In this document: in pieces, positions 25,047-34,126 of the stretch | Layout: every line of letters begins with the position of its first letter | Numbering within the stretch: the first letter of the stretch is position 1 | Source of the DNA: Aldehydirespirator sp028819505 | GTDB lineage: Bacteria; Actinomycetota; Acidimicrobiia; Acidimicrobiales; Aldehydirespiratoraceae | DNA length: 64,000 nucleotides | Reading direction: 5' to 3' | NCBI GenBank assembly: GCA_965207755.1 | Contig: OZ242297.1 | Coordinates: 620,001-684,000, forward strand | The notes under the pieces: generated by a model | Seen by the model: the letters and a program-made list of their open reading frames with translations, nothing else | What the model was told of the DNA's origin: nothing | Database searches by the model: none | Position numbers and translations under genes: made by a program

Positions 25047-26666
25047 CTAGTTGACGCGGCGGTCGCGGCCGGCCCAGAGCTCGTCGCGCAGGGCGAACTT
25101 CTGGATCTTGCCGGTGGCGGTCTTGGGCAGGTCGCCGAAGGTCACCGACTTCGGGGCCTTGAAGCGGGCGATGCGGGACTTGACGTGCTCGACGAGGTCG
25201 GCTTCGGTCACGGCCGCTCCCGCACGGAGCATCACGAAGGCGGCCGGCACCTCGCCCCAGGTGTCGTCGGGGGCGGCCACCACCGCGCACTCCACCACGT
25301 CGGGATGCGACGCCAGGGCCTGCTCCACCTCGATGGAGGCGATGTTCTCGCCGCCGGAGATGATCACGTCCTTGGCCCGGTCCCGCACCTCCACGTAACC
25401 GTGGTCATGCATCACGGCCATGTCCCCGGTGCGGAACCAGGTCCCGCCTGGCCCGTCCACCGACGCCGCCGCGGTGGCTTCGGGATCCTTGTAGTAGCCG
25501 AGCATCACGTTGTTGCCCCGGATGGCGATCTCGCCCTGGCTGGCGCCGTCGGCGGGCACGTCGGCGCCGTCGGCGTCCACCACCCGCACCGATGAGGTCA
25601 CCAGCGTGCCCACCCCCTGGCGGGCCTTGATCCGGGCCTGCTCTTCGGCGGGCAGACCGTCCCATTCGCTGCGCCAGTCGCAGATCAGCGACGGGCCGTA
25701 GGTCTCGGTCAGGCCGTACAGGTGGGTCACGTGGACGTTGAGCTCGGCCATCTGCGCCAGCAGGGTCGGCGACGGGGGCGCGCCGCCCGTGCATACCTTC
25801 ACGGTGCGGGGCGCAGGCGCCGCGTCGGGGTGGTTGACCAGGCCGATCAGCACTGTTGGGGCGGCGTTGAAGTGGGTCACGCCGTCGTCGCGGATGTGCC
25901 GCCACACCGTGCCCGGGTCCAGGGTTCTCAGCATCAGGTGGGTGCCGCCCACCGCGGTGACCGCCCACGGGAAGCACCAGCCGTTGCAGTGGAAGATGGG
26001 CAGCGTCCACAGGAACGCCGCGTCGCTGTCGAGGCCGCACTGGGCGGCCATGGCCAGCGCATTGAGGTTGGCGCCCCGGTGCGAGTACATCACGCCTTTG
26101 GGATGGCCGGTCGTGCCCGAGGTGTAGTTGAGGCTCAGCACGGCGTGCTCGTCGGTGATCTCGATCCGGTGGGGCTCGGCGGAGGCCAGCAGCGCCTCGT
26201 ACTCGCAGTCGGGGGCGCCTGAGACGCCGGCGTCGCTGGAGACGACCAGCCGCAGCCCCGGCACCTGCTGCTGGATCGACCGGGCCACGTCGGCCAGGCC
26301 GTGGTCGGCGAACAGCACCTTGGACTCGGCGTGGCCGACGATCCAGGCCAGCTCGCCCGCCGACAGCCGCGAGTTCAGCGCGTTGAACACCACTCCGGCC
26401 ATGGGGAACCCGAAGGTGGCCTCAAGGGCCATCGACACGTTGGGGGCCAGCACCGACACTGCGTCGCCGGGCTCGAGGCCCAGTTCGAGCGTGGCGCCGG
26501 CCAGCCGCTCGCAGCGGTCGGCGAACTCCTCGTAGCTGCGCCGCAGCGGTCCGTCTGCCACCGCGGTCCGGTCGCCGTGCACCAGCCGGGCCCGGTCGAG
26601 GAAGGTCACCGGCGTGAGCGGCACCGGCACGAACGGCGACGAGCCGATGGATCCTCCGGCGGTCAT
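25047..26666 (-). CDS. Acyl-CoA synthetase (AMP-forming)
   Basis: 539 residues of the ANL superfamily: SLNYTSGTTGHPKGVMYSH (AMP/phosphate loop) near residue 175, YGLTETYGP, RTGDMAVMHDHGYVEVRDRA, KDVIISGGENIASIEVEQAL, and the catalytic Lys in PKTATGKIQKFALR at the end. It activates a carboxylic acid with ATP and CoA, probably a medium/long-chain or branched acid. ATG 26666 is chosen: it lies 8 nt after a TAGCGT box; the longer frame to 26720 adds unlike residues. It precedes a second ligase and a P450 on the same strand, which suggests lipid or terpenoid/steroid breakdown. Confidence 0.9.
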   Translation of the reverse strand: MTAGGSIGSSPFVPVPLTPVTFLDRARLVHGDRTAVADGPLRRSYEEFADRCERLAGATLELGLEPGDAVSVLAPNVSMALEATFGFPMAGVVFNALNSRLSAGELAWIVGHAESKVLFADHGLADVARSIQQQVPGLRLVVSSDAGVSGAPDCEYEALLASAEPHRIEITDEHAVLSLNYTSGTTGHPKGVMYSHRGANLNALAMAAQCGLDSDAAFLWTLPIFHCNGWCFPWAVTAVGGTHLMLRTLDPGTVWRHIRDDGVTHFNAAPTVLIGLVNHPDAAPAPRTVKVCTGGAPPSPTLLAQMAELNVHVTHLYGLTETYGPSLICDWRSEWDGLPAEEQARIKARQGVGTLVTSSVRVVDADGADVPADGASQGEIAIRGNNVMLGYYKDPEATAAASVDGPGGTWFRTGDMAVMHDHGYVEVRDRAKDVIISGGENIASIEVEQALASHPDVVECAVVAAPDDTWGEVPAAFVMLRAGAAVTEADLVEHVKSRIARFKAPKSVTFGDLPKTATGKIQKFALRDELWAGRDRRVN

Positions 26667-26674
26667 GGACGACA

Positions 26675-26680
26675 ACGCTA
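26675..26680 (-). promoter_or_regulatory. Putative -10 box for acyl-CoA synthetase
   Basis: TAGCGT on the minus strand, 8 nt before the ATG at 26666. Confidence 0.35.
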
Positions 26681-26749
26681 TGTGACCAAGTTCACGAATG
26701 CGACGGGCGGCGCCGGCCATAGGGAATCTCGGGTGGCGGCGGGCGCCTT

Positions 26750-28324
26750 TCAGAGTCGGGCCCGCAACTCGTGCTTGAGCACCTTTCCTGAGGCGTTGAG
26801 GGGAAGCTCAGCCACGAATGTGACGCCCCGTGGGGCCTTGTAGTTCGCCATCCGCTCCCGGCACCAGTCGACCAACTCGGCTTCGGCCGCTCCGATCTCG
26901 GCCGCCCCGGTGGCGGCCGCGCCGGGGGCGGGCACCACGAACGCGTGGCCGACCTCGCCCAAGCGGTCGTCGGGCCGGCCCACCACCGCCACTTGGCCCA
27001 CTGCGGGGTGGGCCAGCACCGCAGCCTCGATCTCGGCCGGGTAGGCGTTGAAGCCGCCGCAGATGAACATGTCCTTGAGCCTGTCGGTGATGGCCACGTA
27101 GCCGGCGGCGTCCATGGTGCCGACATCGCCGGTGTGCAGCCACCCGTCGGCGTCGATGGCGGCCGCGGTGGCCTCGGGGTCGTCGAGGTAGCCGTCCATC
27201 ACGTTGTAGCCCCGCACCACGATCTCGCCCGGCTCGCCCCGCGGCAATTCGGTGCCGCCGGGGCCGACCACCCGCACCGCCACGTCGTCGATGGCCCGGC
27301 CCGACGTGGCCGAGATCGTCTCTGGCGGATCGTCGTGGCGGCACATGGTGGCGATGCCCGACGCCTCGGTGAGCCCGTAGCCGGTCACCACAACCTCGAA
27401 GCCGAGCCGGTCGCGCATGGCCTCGATCATCGGCACCGGCACGGGAGCGGCGCCGGTCACCGCCAGGCGCAGGGTGGACATGTCGAACGTGTCGAGGTCG
27501 GGATGGTTGAGGATGGTCTGGTAGACGGCGGGCGGGCCGGGCAGCACCGACACCCGCTCGGCGCCGATGCGGGCCATCACCGATCCAACGTCGAACACCG
27601 GGTGCGGGATCATCGTCGCCCCGGTCATCAGGCAGGCCAGTATCCCTGCGTTGAGGCCGAAGGAGTGGAAGAACGGGTTGACGATCAGGTAGCGGTCGCC
27701 GTGGCGCAGGCCGATCACCGAGGCCCAGTTCCGGTAGGCCCGGCACACCGCCCCGTGGTTCAGCACCACCCCCTTGGGCTGCCCCGTGGTGCCCGAGGTG
27801 AACATGATGTGGCACGGGTCGCGGTCCGAGACCCCGGGCAGAGGGTCGGCGGAGGCGCCGGCCGGCGCCTGGGCGGCGAAATCGGGGCATCCGACGGCGC
27901 CGCACGGCACCGGTTCCCGCAACGCCACGATCTGCTCGACGCACGCGGGCACGCCGCCGTCGGCGGATCGCAGCAGGTCCAAGTGGTCGGTGCCCAGGAA
28001 GCCGGTCGAGCAGAACAGCAGGCGTGCTCCGGACCGCTCGAGCACGAAGGCGGTCTCGTCGCCCTTGAACCGGGTGTTGACCGGCACCACCACGCCGCCG
28101 GCGGCATGCACGCCCAGCGCCGCGACTGCCCATTCCCACCAGTTCGGCCCCCACAGTCCCACCCGGTCTCCGGGGGCCAGGCCCCACGCACGCAGTGCGG
28201 CGGCCATCTCGGCGACCCGGTCCCGCAGCCCGGCGAACGACATCCGCAGCTCTCCGTCCACCAGAGCCTCGGACGCGCCGAAGCGGGCCGCGGCCTCGTC
28301 GACCAGAGCCGGGATGGCGGTCAC
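26750..28324 (-). CDS. Acyl-CoA synthetase, second copy
   Basis: 524 residues, again ANL type: IMFTSGTTGQPKGVVLNHG near residue 175, GYGLTEASGIATMC, DRLKDMFICGGFNAYPAEIE and terminal LPLNASGKVLKHELR with the catalytic Lys. It differs clearly from the 25047 gene, so it is not a recent duplicate. The open frame runs further upstream into the P450 gene, but GTG 28324, overlapping the P450 stop (GTGA), is the natural start and puts both in one operon. A CoA ligase coupled to a P450 suggests that a hydroxylated or oxidised acid is then activated. Confidence 0.9.
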   Translation of the reverse strand: MTAIPALVDEAAARFGASEALVDGELRMSFAGLRDRVAEMAAALRAWGLAPGDRVGLWGPNWWEWAVAALGVHAAGGVVVPVNTRFKGDETAFVLERSGARLLFCSTGFLGTDHLDLLRSADGGVPACVEQIVALREPVPCGAVGCPDFAAQAPAGASADPLPGVSDRDPCHIMFTSGTTGQPKGVVLNHGAVCRAYRNWASVIGLRHGDRYLIVNPFFHSFGLNAGILACLMTGATMIPHPVFDVGSVMARIGAERVSVLPGPPAVYQTILNHPDLDTFDMSTLRLAVTGAAPVPVPMIEAMRDRLGFEVVVTGYGLTEASGIATMCRHDDPPETISATSGRAIDDVAVRVVGPGGTELPRGEPGEIVVRGYNVMDGYLDDPEATAAAIDADGWLHTGDVGTMDAAGYVAITDRLKDMFICGGFNAYPAEIEAAVLAHPAVGQVAVVGRPDDRLGEVGHAFVVPAPGAAATGAAEIGAAEAELVDWCRERMANYKAPRGVTFVAELPLNASGKVLKHELRARL

Positions 28325-29607
28325 GCGTCCCAGGCCACCAGCAGCTCTCTCGGGCCCCGGAAGGTGATGTTGGCGAAGCGCTCCAGACTCTGGCCCTCGA
28401 CCAGCCTCAGCGACGGGATCCGCTCGGTGAGCACCTCCAGGGCGACGGTGGCCTCCAAGCGGGCGAGGCGGGCGCCGAGGCAGAAGTGGATGCCCTTGCC
28501 GAAGGAGATGTGATTGCGGGCGTTGGGCCGGTGGATGTCGAAGTCGCCGGGGTCGTCGAAGCAGTCGGGCTGATGGTTGGCCGCCGCCAGGCTCATGAAG
28601 ATGTTGGTGCCCGCGGGTACGTGCACTCCGGCCACCTCCGTGTCGACGTTGGCCACCCGCCGCCAGCTGGTCTGGGGCGACTCGAAGCGCAGCACCTCCT
28701 CCAGCGCGGCCGGCACCAGCGACGGGTCCGCGCACAACTGGTCCCACTGGTCCCGGCGCGACAGCAGGCAGATCAGCGAGTTCGACAGGAAGTGGCTGAC
28801 GATCTCGTGGCCCGCGAACGACAGGCCGTACACGATCGACTCCACCTCGCGGTAGGTGAGCTCGTCCGGGTCGGCCTCGTGTACCGCCAGGAGCTCGGAG
28901 GCGAAGTCGTCGCCGGGATCGTCGACCTTGGCGGCCACGACGCTACGGCAGTACCGCCAGTAGGCCAGCATCTTGCGGGCGATCTCGGCCTGTTCGGCCT
29001 CGGTCGGCTTGCCCCAGATGAAGGCGAGGCGGTCCGAGCACCACTCCTTGAGCTTCTCGTCGTCGCTCTCCGGGAAGCCGATGAAGCGGAAGATCGTCTC
29101 GCCCGGCAGCGGGTGCGCGAACAGCGGCACGAAGTCCGCAGGCGAGCCGGCGGCCAGCAGGGCATCGGCGAGAGCGTGGCTGCGGCGGCGGATGTAGGGC
29201 GCCAGCATCCGCATCCGCCGGTTGGAGAAGCCCTGCTTGGTGTGGTTGCGGATCCGGCCGTGGTCGGGGGGCTGCCGGTTGGACATCACCGCCACCGGGT
29301 TGAAGTCGGGCGCGGCCAGCACGGCGTGGGCCGCGTCGCTGAGGGGGAACACCGGGTCCTGGACGTTCTGGGAGCCGAACGTGACGGGGTCCAGGAAGAT
29401 CTCGCTTACGTCCTCCATGCGGGTGACCACCAGGTAGCCGAGCTCGCTGGAGTAGAACACCGGCGTGTCGCGCAGCCCGTCGAGCACCGCGTAGGGGTCG
29501 GCGAGGTAGTCCGGCGCGAACGGGGTGAAACCGGTCACCGGGCAGCCCGACGGCGGCGGCGGCACCTCGTCGGGCACCCGGTGGTACGAGGCCTCGGTCT
29601 GGGTCAT
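28321..29607 (-). CDS. Cytochrome P450 with unusual I-helix
   Basis: 428 residues, a normal bacterial length. Heme-binding loop SFGKGIHFCLGARLARLE near residue 372 with the Cys ligand; K-helix ALEEVLRFESP (ExxR) near 298. In the I-helix the usual AGxE/DT is AGHEI (about residue 255), so the conserved Thr that helps oxygen activation is Ile. Such replacements occur in P450s with altered chemistry. The gene starts at ATG 29607, faces the glcD-like gene across a 220-bp promoter region, and overlaps the acyl-CoA ligase downstream. It acts in the cytoplasm with ferredoxin partners not found here. Confidence 0.9.
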   Translation of the reverse strand: MTQTEASYHRVPDEVPPPPSGCPVTGFTPFAPDYLADPYAVLDGLRDTPVFYSSELGYLVVTRMEDVSEIFLDPVTFGSQNVQDPVFPLSDAAHAVLAAPDFNPVAVMSNRQPPDHGRIRNHTKQGFSNRRMRMLAPYIRRRSHALADALLAAGSPADFVPLFAHPLPGETIFRFIGFPESDDEKLKEWCSDRLAFIWGKPTEAEQAEIARKMLAYWRYCRSVVAAKVDDPGDDFASELLAVHEADPDELTYREVESIVYGLSFAGHEIVSHFLSNSLICLLSRRDQWDQLCADPSLVPAALEEVLRFESPQTSWRRVANVDTEVAGVHVPAGTNIFMSLAAANHQPDCFDDPGDFDIHRPNARNHISFGKGIHFCLGARLARLEATVALEVLTERIPSLRLVEGQSLERFANITFRGPRELLVAWDA

Positions 29608-29742
29608 CGATCGCCTGCCTCGAACTTCGTCGATTGCTGCTCACCCGAACATAACGCCCGGACGGCGCGCCCGGCATCTCGATCCGGGGTGGGAAGCCGC
29701 TCGGGCAGGCGCCGGCATCCCGACGTGACCTCCCGCACCGTC

Positions 29743-29806
29743 GGCGCGGCCTCTCTCGGGTTCCCGCCGATGGCGGCGCGGCCTCTCTCGGGTTCCCGCC
29801 GATGGC
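29743..29806. repeat. 32-bp tandem duplication upstream of glcD
   Basis: Two adjacent near-identical copies (29743-29774 and 29775-29806), each containing CGGCCTCTCTCGGGTTCCCG, just before the -10 box of the glcD-like gene. They lie between divergent genes and may carry a duplicated regulator site. Confidence 0.7.
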
Positions 29807-29816
29807 GGCGCCGCGT

Positions 29817-29822
29817 TATGGT
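29817..29822 (+). promoter_or_regulatory. Putative -10 box for glcD-like gene
   Basis: TATGGT, 7 nt before GTG 29830, so the message is likely leaderless. Confidence 0.4.
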
Positions 29823-29829
29823 CTGAGCC

Positions 29830-31356
29830 GTGGCCAGGACGCTCGCCGCTGCTACCCGCCGGGTGCTCGGATCCCGCCGTCGGGACGACCGTGCGGCCGC
29901 CGTCCCGGACGCTAGCGGCGCGGATGCCGCGCTCGTCGCCGACCTGGTCGAGGCCGTCGGGGCCGACCGGGTGCGGGCCGACGCGGCCGCCCGCTACCTG
30001 GCCTCCCGGGACGCCTCCATCTACAAGGAGGGCAACGCCGGACCGGTGTGCTATCCCGGCTCGACCTCCGACGTGGTGGAGTGCGTGAAGGTCGCCACCC
30101 GCCACGGGCGGGCCGTTTCACCCAGGGGGGCCGGCACCGGCCTCGCCGGCGGCGCGGCGCCGCTGGGCCAGCCGGTGGTCCTGTCGATGACCCGCATGGA
30201 CCGGCTGCTGGAGATCGACCTCGACAACGGTGCGGCCTGGGTGCAGCCCGGCATCGTGAACCTCGACCTCACCCGGGCGCTCGCCCCGCACGGAATGCAC
30301 TACGCGCCCGATCCGTCCAGCCAGGCGGCCTGCACCATCGGCGGCAACGTGGCCAACAACGCCGGCGGACCGCACTGCCTGGCCTACGGCGTGACCAGCG
30401 CCCATGTGCTTGCTGTGGAGGTGGTGATGTCCGACGCATCCGTCGTCACGCTGGGCGACCTGACCGCCGAGCCGGCCGGCTACGACCTGAGAGGAGCGTT
30501 CGTCGGCTCCGAGGGGATGTGCGGCATCGCCACGGCGGTGGCGGTGCGCCTCACCCGCAACCCGCCCGCGGTGCGAACCATGCTGCTGAGCTTCGACGAC
30601 GTGTCGGACGCGGCGGCCACCGTCAGCGCCATCATCGCGGCGGGGATCGTGCCGGCCGCCGTCGAGATGATGGACCAGCGCTGCGTCGCCGCCGTCGAGG
30701 ACTTCGCCCAGGCCGGCTACCCCAAAGACGCCGCCGCGGTGCTGCTGGTCGAGGTCGACGGCCCGGCCGGGGGAGTGGCCATCGCCGCGGACCGGGTGGC
30801 CGGCATCGCCCGGCGCAACCAGGCTGTCAGCGTGCGCACGGCCGCCGACGACGACGAGCGGGCCCGCCTGTGGAAGGGGCGCAAGAGCGCCTTCGGGGCG
30901 GTGGCCAACGTGATGCCGGACTACTACCTGCACGACACGGTGGTTCCCCGCACCCGGCTGGTGGAGGTGCTCGAGCAGATCTACGACATCGTCGACCGCC
31001 ACGACCTGCTGGTGCTCAACGTCTTCCACGCCGGCGACGGCAACCTCCATCCCATCCTGGCCTACGACTCCCGGGTGCCGGGCGCCGGCGAGCGGGTGCA
31101 TGCCGCGGGCCGCGAGATCATCGAGATGTCGCTCGACATGGGAGGGGCGCTCACCGGCGAGCACGGCATCGGGGTGGAGAAGCGCGAGTACATGAACCGC
31201 ATGTTCAGTGCGGTGGACCTCGACCAGCAGAGCCGGCTGCGGGCGTCGTTCGATCCGCACTGCCGCATGAACCCCGGCAAGGTGCTGCCCAGCGCCCACA
31301 GCTGCTCCGACATCGGCGCGTTGAGGGCCTCCGACGCCGCGGGCGTCTGGGGCTGA
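29830..31356 (+). CDS. glcD: FAD-binding glycolate/D-lactate oxidase subunit GlcD
   Basis: 508 residues. FAD-binding type 4 domain: RGAGTGLAGGAAPLG near residue 99, SSQAACTIGGNVANNAGGPH, and GSEGMCGIATAVAVRL. The C-terminal cap carries NVFHAGDGNLHPILAYD and LTGEHGIGVEKREYM, the metal/substrate site of the GlcD/LDH family. With the following GlcE- and GlcF-like genes it should oxidise glycolate (or D-lactate) and pass electrons to the respiratory chain at the membrane. The gene starts at GTG 29830. A repeat-bearing gap of 158 bp separates it from glcE. Confidence 0.9.
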   Translation: MARTLAAATRRVLGSRRRDDRAAAVPDASGADAALVADLVEAVGADRVRADAAARYLASRDASIYKEGNAGPVCYPGSTSDVVECVKVATRHGRAVSPRGAGTGLAGGAAPLGQPVVLSMTRMDRLLEIDLDNGAAWVQPGIVNLDLTRALAPHGMHYAPDPSSQAACTIGGNVANNAGGPHCLAYGVTSAHVLAVEVVMSDASVVTLGDLTAEPAGYDLRGAFVGSEGMCGIATAVAVRLTRNPPAVRTMLLSFDDVSDAAATVSAIIAAGIVPAAVEMMDQRCVAAVEDFAQAGYPKDAAAVLLVEVDGPAGGVAIAADRVAGIARRNQAVSVRTAADDDERARLWKGRKSAFGAVANVMPDYYLHDTVVPRTRLVEVLEQIYDIVDRHDLLVLNVFHAGDGNLHPILAYDSRVPGAGERVHAAGREIIEMSLDMGGALTGEHGIGVEKREYMNRMFSAVDLDQQSRLRASFDPHCRMNPGKVLPSAHSCSDIGALRASDAAGVWG

Positions 31357-31420
31357 CCAGAGGCCGAGCGGGTAGGCGGCAATCCATGAGGATCATGGCG
31401 AGGCACTCAGCGGGGCCCCG

Positions 31421-31457
31421 GGCCCGAGCGGCCCGTGAGCGGGGCGAACAAGAGCGG
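31421..31457. repeat. Dispersed ~37-bp repeat, copy 1
   Basis: Begins GGCCCGAGCGGCCCGTGAGC and ends AACAAGAGCGG. Near copies are at 31465-31502 and 40548-40585. It lies in the glcD-glcE gap, which otherwise holds nothing. Confidence 0.75.
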
Positions 31458-31464
31458 AGGACAC

Positions 31465-31502
31465 GGCCCGAGCGGCCCGTGAGCGCAGCGGGCAAGAGCG
31501 GG
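31465..31502. repeat. Dispersed ~37-bp repeat, copy 2
   Basis: Shares the 20-base core GGCCCGAGCGGCCCGTGAGC with copies 1 and 3 and ends in CAAGAGCGGG. Confidence 0.75.
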
Positions 31503-31513
31503 CATCCAGAGGC

Positions 31514-32440
31514 ATGGCGGACTTCGACGAGGCCCTGACCGCCTTCGCGGCCGAGGTCGGCACGGACGGGCCGGTGTGCGTGCGGGGCGGCGGGACCCGC
31601 TGGAGCCTCGGCGGGGAGGCTGCCGCGGGCACGCGGGAGGTGCTCGCCTCGGCCGGGATCGTGGCCTTCGAGCCGGCCGAGATGACGGTGCGGGTGCGAG
31701 CCGGGACGCCGGTCGCGGCGCTCCACGAGGAGTTGGCCGACTCGGGCCAGCGCACCGCCCTGCCCGAGCGGGCCGGCGGCACGGTGGGCGGGGCGCTGAT
31801 GGCCGGCGAGTCGAGCATCGCCCGCCTCGGGCTGGGGCCGGTGCGCGACGCTCTGCTGCAGGCCCGCTACGTGTGCGCCGACGGCCGGATCGCCAACGCC
31901 GGCGCGGGCACCGTGAAGAACGTGAGCGGATTCGACCTGTGCCGGCTGCTGGTCGGGTCGCTGGGCACGCTCGGCCTGGTGGGCGAGGTGCTGCTGCGCA
32001 CCTTTCCGGTGGGCGAGGCGGAGCGCTGGGTGCGCCTGCCCGGCGCCGATCCGGGCGCGGCGCGGTCGTGCCACACCGCGGCGTCGGTGCTGTGGGACGG
32101 CGCCGACGTGTGGACTCTGTTGAGCGGCTACGCGGTCGACGTGGACGACGACCGCGTAGCGCTGGCGGCGCTGGGCGCCTGCGAGGACGTCGACGGCCCG
32201 CCGCAGTTGCCGCCCCACCGGTGGGCATGCACGCCGGCGGAGGCGGCCGCCTTCGATTCCCGCAACGGTGCGGCCGGCCCCTTCGTGGCCGAGATCGGCG
32301 TCGGAGTGGTGCATGCCTCCGGGCCCCAGCCCGCCCGTCCGGTCGAGCCGGGCGTCGCCGAGCTCAACCGCCGCTTCAAGGAGCGATTCGACCCCACCGG
32401 CCGCCTCAACCCCGGCCGCGATCCCCTGAGGAAGCCCTGA
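31514..32440 (+). CDS. glcE: FAD-binding glycolate oxidase subunit GlcE
   Basis: 308 residues, shorter than GlcD as is usual. FAD-site pieces: VRGGGTRWSLGGEAAAGT, RAGTPVAALHEELADSGQR, GGTVGGALMAGESSIARLG, NVSGFDLCRLLVGSLGTLGL. The C-terminus ends RFKERFDPTGRLNPGRDP, the typical GlcE/GlcD tail. Works as the second flavin-type subunit of the glycolate oxidase complex. It starts at ATG 31514 and is followed after 82 bp by the iron-sulfur subunit. Confidence 0.88.
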   Translation: MADFDEALTAFAAEVGTDGPVCVRGGGTRWSLGGEAAAGTREVLASAGIVAFEPAEMTVRVRAGTPVAALHEELADSGQRTALPERAGGTVGGALMAGESSIARLGLGPVRDALLQARYVCADGRIANAGAGTVKNVSGFDLCRLLVGSLGTLGLVGEVLLRTFPVGEAERWVRLPGADPGAARSCHTAASVLWDGADVWTLLSGYAVDVDDDRVALAALGACEDVDGPPQLPPHRWACTPAEAAAFDSRNGAAGPFVAEIGVGVVHASGPQPARPVEPGVAELNRRFKERFDPTGRLNPGRDPLRKP

Positions 32441-32522
32441 TGCGCACTCGCGCGGTTCATCGGTACGAATTCGGTGCCTCTACGACCCGTTTCTCAACCG
32501 AGGTTTCTGGGGGGAGGCGCTG

Positions 32523-33692
32523 ATGCATCTCGGGCTTGACGACGACGAGCTGGTCGCGTGCGTGGCCTGCGGGCTGTGCCTGCCGCACTGCCCGACGTTC
32601 GTGATCACCGGTCGGGACACCGAGTCGCCCCGGGGACGGATCGCGCTGATGCGAGCCGTGCAGAACGAGGGCGCGCCGGTGACCGACGACCTGATCCGGT
32701 CGATGGAGACCTGCGTGCAGTGCCGCGGCTGCGAGACGGCCTGCCCCAGCGCGGTGCCGTTCGGCCATCTGATGGAGGGCACCCGGGCCGCCTTGGCCGG
32801 CGCGGGCCGGATCACCCCCCGCTGGCAGAGGCTGGCCCTGCGGGTGCTGCGCCGCCGCCGGCTGCTGCTGGCCGGCTCGACCCTGCTGGCGCTGGCCATA
32901 CGGCTGCGCCTGGTGCCGACCAGGCGCCTCGGCCTGCCGGCGAGGATGCCGCTGCGACGGCCGCCGCTGCGCACCTCCGGCGACGATGTGTGGCTGTTCA
33001 CGGGCTGCGTGATGGACGCCTGGCAGCGCGACGTGCATCTGGCGGTGCAGCGGGTGCTGGAGACCGCCGGAGCGGGGGTTGAGCCCACGGGCGGGGCCGC
33101 ACCGTGCTGCGGGGCACTGCACATCCATGCCGGGCTGGAAGCCGAGACCAAGGCCATGGCGCGGAGCGTGATGGACGCCCTGTCCGGCGACGACCGTCCC
33201 ATCCTGGTGGACGCGGCCGGGTGCGGGGCCTCTCTGAAGGACTACGGCCATCTGCTGGGCACCGACGAGGCCCGGGCGTTCTCGGCCCGGGTGTACGACG
33301 TCCACGAGTGGCTGGCCGCACACTTGGACGAACTCAAATCCCGCAGGCCGGTCGAGCCTCTCGACATGACGGTGGCCGTCCAGGATCCCTGCCATCTGCG
33401 TCATGTGCAGCGGGCACACCAGGCCGTCCCCGCTGTGCTGAGCCCGTTCGTCGCCAACGTGGTCGCCCTCGACGACGACGGCCTGTGCTGCGGGGCCGGC
33501 GGCGCCTACTCGGTGATGGAGGCCGAGCTGTCCAAGGCCATTCGCGAGCGCAAGACCGCCGCTGTGGCCCGCTCGGGCGCGACGGCGGTGGCCAGCGCCA
33601 ATCCCGGCTGCTCGCTGCATCTCGCCGCCGCCGGTCTGGACGTGCGGCATCCCTTGGAGCTCGTCGACCAGGCCCTTTCCGCCTCCCGCTAG
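32523..33692 (+). CDS. glcF: Iron-sulfur glycolate oxidase subunit GlcF
   Basis: 389 residues. Two 4Fe-4S motifs: CVACGLCLPHCPTF near residue 14 and CVQCRGCETACPS near 64. Two cysteine-rich CCG-type domains follow (PCCGALHIHAG and LCCGAGGAYSVME), as in GlcF/heterodisulfide-reductase-like proteins. It takes electrons from GlcD/E and hands them to the quinone pool. GGGGGGAGG about 5 nt before ATG 32523 fixes the start. It completes a glcD-glcE-glcF operon. Confidence 0.9.
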   Translation: MHLGLDDDELVACVACGLCLPHCPTFVITGRDTESPRGRIALMRAVQNEGAPVTDDLIRSMETCVQCRGCETACPSAVPFGHLMEGTRAALAGAGRITPRWQRLALRVLRRRRLLLAGSTLLALAIRLRLVPTRRLGLPARMPLRRPPLRTSGDDVWLFTGCVMDAWQRDVHLAVQRVLETAGAGVEPTGGAAPCCGALHIHAGLEAETKAMARSVMDALSGDDRPILVDAAGCGASLKDYGHLLGTDEARAFSARVYDVHEWLAAHLDELKSRRPVEPLDMTVAVQDPCHLRHVQRAHQAVPAVLSPFVANVVALDDDGLCCGAGGAYSVMEAELSKAIRERKTAAVARSGATAVASANPGCSLHLAAAGLDVRHPLELVDQALSASR

Positions 33693-33813
33693 AGGCCGGC
33701 GGGCACGCCGGCGGCCGGACTTCACCGGCCCCGCCGGGAACCAGACCTCGGTGCGCGTCGTCATGGGCACCAATCGGACACACGGGGCGTACAACACCTG
33801 GAGGAGGGTGACC

Positions 33814-33993
33814 ATGGCGACAACGGGATCTGGAAGGTTCCGAACGAGGAAGAACCGGCCGGCCCCATGGCTGGTCGCAGTGCTGGCGCTGAGTCTGCTG
33901 GCCGTGTCCTGCAGCGGACCCGGCGACGACGACGCGGCCGACATGGCCGCGCCCGACCTGATCGACAGCGCTCGACGCATCCGCCGCCGTTAG
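33814..33993 (+). CDS. Very small lipoprotein-like peptide
   Basis: 59 residues. A basic N-terminus is followed by a hydrophobic core (WLVAVLALSLLAVSC) with a clear LAVSC lipobox, and then only about 30 acidic/basic residues. GGAGGAGGG stands just before ATG 33814, so translation is likely. It may be a genuine mini-lipoprotein, or the leader end of a binding protein whose body was lost; nothing downstream in any frame to 34126 resembles a binding protein. Confidence 0.55.
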   Translation: MATTGSGRFRTRKNRPAPWLVAVLALSLLAVSCSGPGDDDAADMAAPDLIDSARRIRRR

Positions 33994-34126
33994 CGGCGAC
34001 GAGGGCTCCTCCAACCCCCTGTGACTCACCCCTGGAGGGGCCCGGCATGGGGCTCGGCGGCCCGGTTTCGGAGGGGCCCGAAATGGGGCCGGGACTCCTT
34101 CGCGCCCGTTGCTGGCGCCCGGATGC

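Noticed and set aside
26945..29826. Plus-strand frames of more than 500 codons over the acyl-CoA ligase and P450 genes
   Set aside because: Antisense noise; minus-strand genes carry complete family motifs.
30118..32314. Minus-strand frames of about 370-390 codons over glcD/glcE
   Set aside because: No motifs; the plus strand encodes well-formed FAD proteins.
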